A stretch of DNA of 60,938 nucleotides from an uncultured Clostridia bacterium. Lineage in GTDB: Bacteria; Bacillota; Clostridia; TANB77; CAG-508. The stretch covers positions 1-60,938 of the forward strand of contig CALXMM010000012.1 of the NCBI GenBank assembly GCA_944389475.1. Direction: 5' to 3'. This document shows, piece by piece, positions 57,843 to 60,938 of the stretch. The notes under the pieces are model-generated. The model made no database searches. It had not been told where the DNA came from and saw only the letters and a program-made list of their open reading frames with translations. The position numbers were made by a program, and so were the translations under genes. The first letter of the stretch is position 1. Each line of letters starts with the position of its first letter.

Positions 57843-57951
57843 GGACGGACCTTAAAGTTCAAAAGATTTACATAAACATATTTTAGGACTATGAACTTTG
57901 GGGACAGACCTTAAAGTTCATAGGATTTACATAAATACATTTTAGGACTAT
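57834..57951 (+). repeat. Two tandem 59-bp REP units, forward orientation
   Basis: Palindromes lie at 57834-57860 and 57893-57919. Each is followed by a shared spacer (GATTTACATAAA ... TTTTAGGACTAT), giving exact 59-bp units. The second palindrome is slightly worn (GGGGACAG core). They sit just upstream of the RAYT transposase gene and in the opposite orientation to the palindromes downstream of it. Confidence 0.9.
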
Positions 57952-58032
57952 ACTAATGAGAAATGAATTTATAATACTAAAGATTTATTAAATAAGTGGG
58001 GGCAAGAATTAATATTTAAAGGAGGTTTTTGC

Positions 58033-58662
58033 ATGCCACGAAGAGCAAGAAAGGAAATAAATTCGAAATTTCTACATATTATGATACAAGGGATAAATAG
58101 GGAGTATATTTTTAATAATGAGAAAGACATTGAAAGATATCTAAAAATAACAAAAGAAAAATTGAAAAATATTGATTTAGATATAATATCATACTGTATT
58201 ATGAATAATCATGCTCATTTTTTAGTATTTGCTAAAGACATTAATCAAATTTCTGTATTAATGAAGAAAATTAATACAAGTTACGCTATATATTATAATA
58301 ATATATACAATAGATGTGGATATGTGTTTAGAGATAGATTTAAATCTGAAGAGATCCTTTCGAGAAAACATTTGATAAACTGTATTCATTATATTCACAA
58401 TAATCCTGTAAAGGCTGAAATTTGTAAGAAACAAGAAGATTACAAATATTCAAGCTATAGAGAGTTTAAGAATAAGTCATATTTAATAAATAAAAACAAA
58501 GTGTTAAAGATATTAAGTGATTATGATATTGATATAAAGTCAATTTTAATTGAAGATTATACAAATTATAATTTTATTGATGATGTAGATGTAAATAACA
58601 AGAACAAGCTCAAAGATGATGTTTTAGAGGAATTTTTAAAGAAAAAAATATTTGTAATATGA
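58033..58662 (+). CDS. REP-associated tyrosine transposase (RAYT, Y1/HUH family)
   Basis: Single-strand DNA transposase-like protein related to IS200/IS605 TnpA, known to bind and cut REP palindromes. The 209-residue frame begins MPRRARKEINSKFLHIMIQG, the usual RAYT start. It has the HUH pair His60 and His62 in MNNHAHFLVF, GYVFRDRFKSE, and the likely nucleophile Tyr120 in CIHYIHNNPVKAE, then YKYSSYREF. RBS AAAGGAGG is strong. REP palindromes lie on both sides in opposite orientations. The frame stops at 58660-58662, just before a DnaA-like helix-turn-helix, normally the C-terminus of related proteins, which here continues in the -1 frame. Confidence 0.92.
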   Translation: MPRRARKEINSKFLHIMIQGINREYIFNNEKDIERYLKITKEKLKNIDLDIISYCIMNNHAHFLVFAKDINQISVLMKKINTSYAIYYNNIYNRCGYVFRDRFKSEEILSRKHLINCIHYIHNNPVKAEICKKQEDYKYSSYREFKNKSYLINKNKVLKILSDYDIDIKSILIEDYTNYNFIDDVDVNNKNKLKDDVLEEFLKKKIFVI

Positions 58663-58799
58663 ATGAGTTAAGATATAATGATACTTTTTTAAAAGAAATT
58701 GCAATTATTATGAATAAACAGTATCATTTTACTCAAAAAGAAATTGCTGAAAGTATAGGCGTAAATAGATTAAAGATTCATCGATTGATTCATGAATGA
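58659..58799 (+). CDS. Helix-turn-helix tail of the RAYT in the -1 frame
   Basis: 46 residues from ATG 58659, overlapping the RAYT stop as ATGA. The core FTQKEIAESIGVNRLKIHRL is a DnaA-type or resolvase-type helix-turn-helix like the C-termini of many firmicute RAYTs. The -1 frame is already open from at least 58647, and a run of seven A (58642-58648) lies just before the stop. Three readings are possible: a separate translationally coupled DNA-binding subunit, -1 frameshifting that gives a full-length protein of about 255 residues, or a recent one-base mutation. There is no independent Shine-Dalgarno. Confidence 0.7.
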   Translation: MNELRYNDTFLKEIAIIMNKQYHFTQKEIAESIGVNRLKIHRLIHE

Positions 58800-58896
58800 T
58801 TATATGAAATAGTAGGACTTATATTAAAATTTATAGTTTTGTAATATTTAAGATGTTACGAATGTTACGTAAAAATAAAAAAATTACGTAAGATTC

Positions 58897-58994
58897 AAAA
58901 AGTTAACGTAAAGAAATAAAAGCTATGTAATGTTTAAAAGGTTAACGTAAAATTTGAACTTTAAGGTCCGTCCCTAAAGTTCACGAGGAGGAAG
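58897..58994 (+). repeat. 98-bp direct repeat, copy 1 (contains a REP palindrome)
   Basis: Left copy of the repeat that brackets the rhuM-like gene. It carries two TTAACGTAAA elements, an intact reverse palindrome at 58956-58982 and the Shine-Dalgarno GAGGAGG (58985-58991) used by rhuM. It differs from copy 2 at about four bases. Further left (58858-58896) more ACGTAA elements (GTTACGTAAA, TTACGTAAG) form an imperfect tandem array of about 36 bp. The remainder of 58800-58896 shows no gene. Confidence 0.9.
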
Positions 58995-59000
58995 TGAAAT

Positions 59001-60023
59001 ATGAGTAAAATAGAAGACCTAAGAGATTTAATTATATATCAAAGCAGAAACAATGAAAATATTTCAGTTGAAGTACTTTATGATAATGAAGATTTTTGGA
59101 TAACACAAAAATATATGTCCAAATTGTTTAATGTTTCTGAAAATAATATAACATATCATTTACAAAATATTTTTAAAACTAAAGAATTAGATGAAAAATC
59201 AACTACTCAAAAAATTAGAGTAGTTCAAAAAGAAGGAAATAGAAAAGTTTCAAGAGAATTAAACTTTTATAACCTAGATGCTATTATTGCAGTTGGCTAT
59301 AGAGTAAATTCTAAAGAGGCAACCGATTTTAGAATTTGGGCTACTAATGTTTTGAAAGAGTACATAAAAAAAGGATTTGTATTAAATGATGAAATGTTAA
59401 AAAATGGTCCAAAATTTGGAAGGGATTATTTTAAAGAACTTCTAGAAAGAATTCGTTCAATTAGAACAAGTGAACGTAGAATATGGCAACAGATAACCGA
59501 CATATTTGCAGAATGTAGTATTGATTATGATAAAGATTCAGAAATTACAAAACAATTTTATGCAATGATTCAAAATAAATTTCATTATGCAATTACGGGA
59601 AACACAGCGGCTGAAATCATATATAATAAAGCAGATCATACTAAGGAAAACATGGGGTTAACAACATGGAAAAATTCACCAGATGGAAGAATTTTAAAAT
59701 CAGATGTAATGATAGCTAAAAACTATTTGGATGAAAAACAAATAAAAAGATTAGAAAGAGCAGTATCAGGGTATTTTGATTATATAGAAGATTTAGTGGA
59801 AAGAGAAAATACTTTTACAATGGAAGAATTTGCAAAAAGTGTTAATGAATTTCTTGCATTTAGAAAATATGATATTTTAAAAGATAATGGAAGAATTTCT
59901 AAAAAAATGGCGGAAGAAAAAGCTGAAAAAGAATACAATGAATTTAATAAACATCAAAAAATAACTTCCGATTTTGATAAAATACTTTTAGAAACCAAGG
60001 ATATTGAAAAGAAAAATAGTTAA
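59001..60023 (+). CDS. RhuM-family protein
   Basis: 340 residues, the usual length for the virulence-RhuM family (PF13310), named from a Salmonella pathogenicity-island gene and found in many mobile regions; its biochemical role is not established. The N-terminal part (about 18-125), VEVLYDNEDFWITQKYMSKL, then YRVNSKEATDFRIWATNVLK, resembles phage antirepressor/KilA-like DNA-binding modules. The central FHYAITGNTAAEIIYNKADH and the C-terminal VSGYFDYIEDLVE are family hallmarks. The frame is complete, with a strong GAGGAGG site delivered by the upstream direct repeat. It lies between two 98-bp repeats and between the RAYT and queH, so it was probably inserted as a cassette. Confidence 0.88.
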   Translation: MSKIEDLRDLIIYQSRNNENISVEVLYDNEDFWITQKYMSKLFNVSENNITYHLQNIFKTKELDEKSTTQKIRVVQKEGNRKVSRELNFYNLDAIIAVGYRVNSKEATDFRIWATNVLKEYIKKGFVLNDEMLKNGPKFGRDYFKELLERIRSIRTSERRIWQQITDIFAECSIDYDKDSEITKQFYAMIQNKFHYAITGNTAAEIIYNKADHTKENMGLTTWKNSPDGRILKSDVMIAKNYLDEKQIKRLERAVSGYFDYIEDLVERENTFTMEEFAKSVNEFLAFRKYDILKDNGRISKKMAEEKAEKEYNEFNKHQKITSDFDKILLETKDIEKKNS

Positions 60024-60028
60024 AATTT

Positions 60029-60126
60029 AAAAAGTTAATGTAAAGAAATAAAAATTACGTAATGTTTAAAAGGTTAACGTAAAATTTGAACTTTAAGGTC
60101 CGTCCCTAAAGTTCACGAGGAGGAAG
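60029..60126 (+). repeat. 98-bp direct repeat, copy 2 (contains a REP palindrome)
   Basis: Right copy, with the same length and about 94 of 98 bases identical to copy 1. A reverse palindrome lies at 60088-60114 and the Shine-Dalgarno GAGGAGG at 60117-60123, 6 bases before the queH start. The two copies are 1132 bp apart and enclose exactly one gene. Confidence 0.9.
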
Positions 60127-60129
60127 AAA

Positions 60130-60938
60130 ATGAAACTTTTAATGCATACTTGCTGTGCACCTTGTAGTGTGTATTGTATAGATTCACTAAGAGATGAAGG
60201 GATTGAGCCAACAGTTTATTGGTATAATCCTAATATTCATCCATATACAGAGTATATAGCTAGAAGAGATTGTTTGAAGAATTATACTGAAAGTATAAAT
60301 GTTGAAGCCATATTCGAAGATGAATATGGCTTGGATGAGTTTTGCAAAAATGTGGTGAATTCTTTATGTACTAGGTGCCAAGATTATTGTTATCCAGTCC
60401 GTTTGGAGCAGACTGCAAAATATGCAAAGGAACATGGCTTTGATACAATTACTACAACGCTTTTAGTTAGTCCATATCAAAAGCATGATATTATAAAAAA
60501 TCTTGGAGAATTGATTGCTAAAAAATATGGTTTAGAGTTTTTATATAGAGATTTTAGAGTTGGTTTTAAAGTTGGACAAGCTAAAGCAAGAGAACTTGGG
60601 CTATATATCCAAAAGTATTGTGGATGTATATTTTCCGAGAGAGGAAGATATTTAGGCGAGGATTTCTTACCTCCAAAATTGCCAGAGGGATTTGAGTTTT
60701 TGCCAGTTAAACATTCAGTTAATATAAAAAAAGAAAGAGATAATAAAGAACAGTATATAGAGTTGCTTCTTGAAGCAGACCCAAGTAAAGAAATGATTAA
60801 TAAGTATTTATCTGATGGGGAACTTTTTGTATTAACATATAATGATGAGCCTGTTTGCGTTGCTGTGGTAACTAAGATAAACAATGATACTGTGGAATTA
60901 AAAAATATAGCAACAAAAGAAAATTACAGAGGAAAAGG
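60130..60938 (+). CDS. queH: Epoxyqueuosine reductase QueH fused to a GNAT domain (partial)
   Basis: Reduces epoxyqueuosine to queuosine, the last step of tRNA wobble-base modification, in the cytosol. The frame opens at ATG 60130 and is open to the window end (269 codons read). The QueH part (about 1-210) has MHTCCAPC (Cys8, Cys9, Cys12), SLCTRCQDYC, TTLLVSPYQKHDII and KYCGCIFSE (Cys164, Cys166), the conserved cysteines of the DUF208 family. From about residue 218, ELFVLTYNDEPVCVAVV and LKNIATKENYRGKG begin a GNAT acetyltransferase fold including the start of the acetyl-CoA loop. The acetylation target is unknown. Confidence 0.9.
   Translation, partial: MKLLMHTCCAPCSVYCIDSLRDEGIEPTVYWYNPNIHPYTEYIARRDCLKNYTESINVEAIFEDEYGLDEFCKNVVNSLCTRCQDYCYPVRLEQTAKYAKEHGFDTITTTLLVSPYQKHDIIKNLGELIAKKYGLEFLYRDFRVGFKVGQAKARELGLYIQKYCGCIFSERGRYLGEDFLPPKLPEGFEFLPVKHSVNIKKERDNKEQYIELLLEADPSKEMINKYLSDGELFVLTYNDEPVCVAVVTKINNDTVELKNIATKENYRGK

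Noticed and set aside
58033..58799. RAYT gene considered as a complete IS200/IS605 insertion sequence
   Set aside because: No TnpB or element-specific ends were seen. The surrounding palindromes also occur far from the gene, and the sequence has RAYT features (MPRRAR start, YIHNNPVKAE).
59001..60023. RhuM-like gene considered as evidence of a prophage
   Set aside because: No integrase, structural or lysis genes are near; only a repeat-bracketed single gene is seen.
57834..60114. Palindrome clusters considered as a CRISPR array
   Set aside because: Unit spacing varies (46, 57, 59 and over 1000 bp), the spacers are themselves repeated, the units occur in both orientations, and no cas gene is present.

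Overview
The window is strongly AT-rich DNA (A-rich coding strand, AGGAG-type ribosome sites, occasional TTG and GTG starts). It comes from a Gram-positive bacterium, most likely an uncultured low-GC gut clostridium. The Gram-positive assignment rests on a sortase, an LCP wall-polymer ligase, ricin-repeat cell-wall hydrolases, a TagGH/Wzm-Wzt-like exporter and a polysaccharide deacetylase. No rRNA, tRNA or CRISPR array was recognised.

Layout. (1) 1-9.7 kb holds a sortase, a manganese-type (yybP-ykoY) riboswitch in front of a P-type cation ATPase, a peptidoglycan deacetylase, a decayed YefM/YoeB toxin-antitoxin pair, a divergent acyl-ACP thioesterase / acyl-CoA ligase pair, and an Alg14/Alg13-like split glycosyltransferase. 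(2) 9.8-29.9 kb is a surface-polysaccharide cluster built around an ABC exporter. It has many GT2 and GT4 enzymes (two of them large fusions), an O-antigen-ligase-like protein, two tandem GT-C-like membrane proteins, and a DPM-like/GtrA/GtrB set that could supply lipid-linked sugars outside the membrane. (3) 30-39.4 kb holds two very large secreted proteins that share ricin-type repeat arrays but end in different wall hydrolases (glucosaminidase plus SH3b; M14 peptidase), with a cadherin-like membrane protein and an unknown membrane-anchored protein beside them. (4) 39.5-55 kb has PRPP synthetase, then a second polysaccharide cluster of Wzx/Wzy type: LCP ligase, priming phosphosugar transferase, DUF4422, Wzy, Wzx, pyruvyltransferase, GT2s, a wrecked acyltransferase, UDP-galactopyranose mutase, another GtrB-like enzyme, an intact acyltransferase and a GT2-like protein that has lost its metal motif. 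(5) 55.2-60.9 kb has ruvB, a GT-C membrane enzyme, a REP-associated tyrosine transposase (RAYT) whose C-terminal helix-turn-helix lies in another frame, a RhuM-family gene between 98-bp direct repeats, and a QueH-GNAT fusion that runs off the window.

A 27-bp imperfect palindrome occurs in seven good copies and several worn ones, at 3.9-4.1, 6.5-6.7 and 57.8-60.1 kb. I did not see it in the 48 kb of polysaccharide and wall genes between. The RAYT gene sits among the copies at the right end, so the two are probably a REP/RAYT pair. In two unrelated genes the palindrome supplies the last codons and the stop, and at the right end it lies just upstream of the Shine-Dalgarno sequences of rhuM and queH. 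This right-end complex is the most novel part of the window.

Promoter-like sites recur with a 17-bp spacer and often a TGA extension before the -10 (promoters at 888, 16812, 34963, 39455, 40614, 51854 and 55111). With the hairpin terminators they divide the window into transcription units. All functional names rest on motif recognition by eye; no database search was run.
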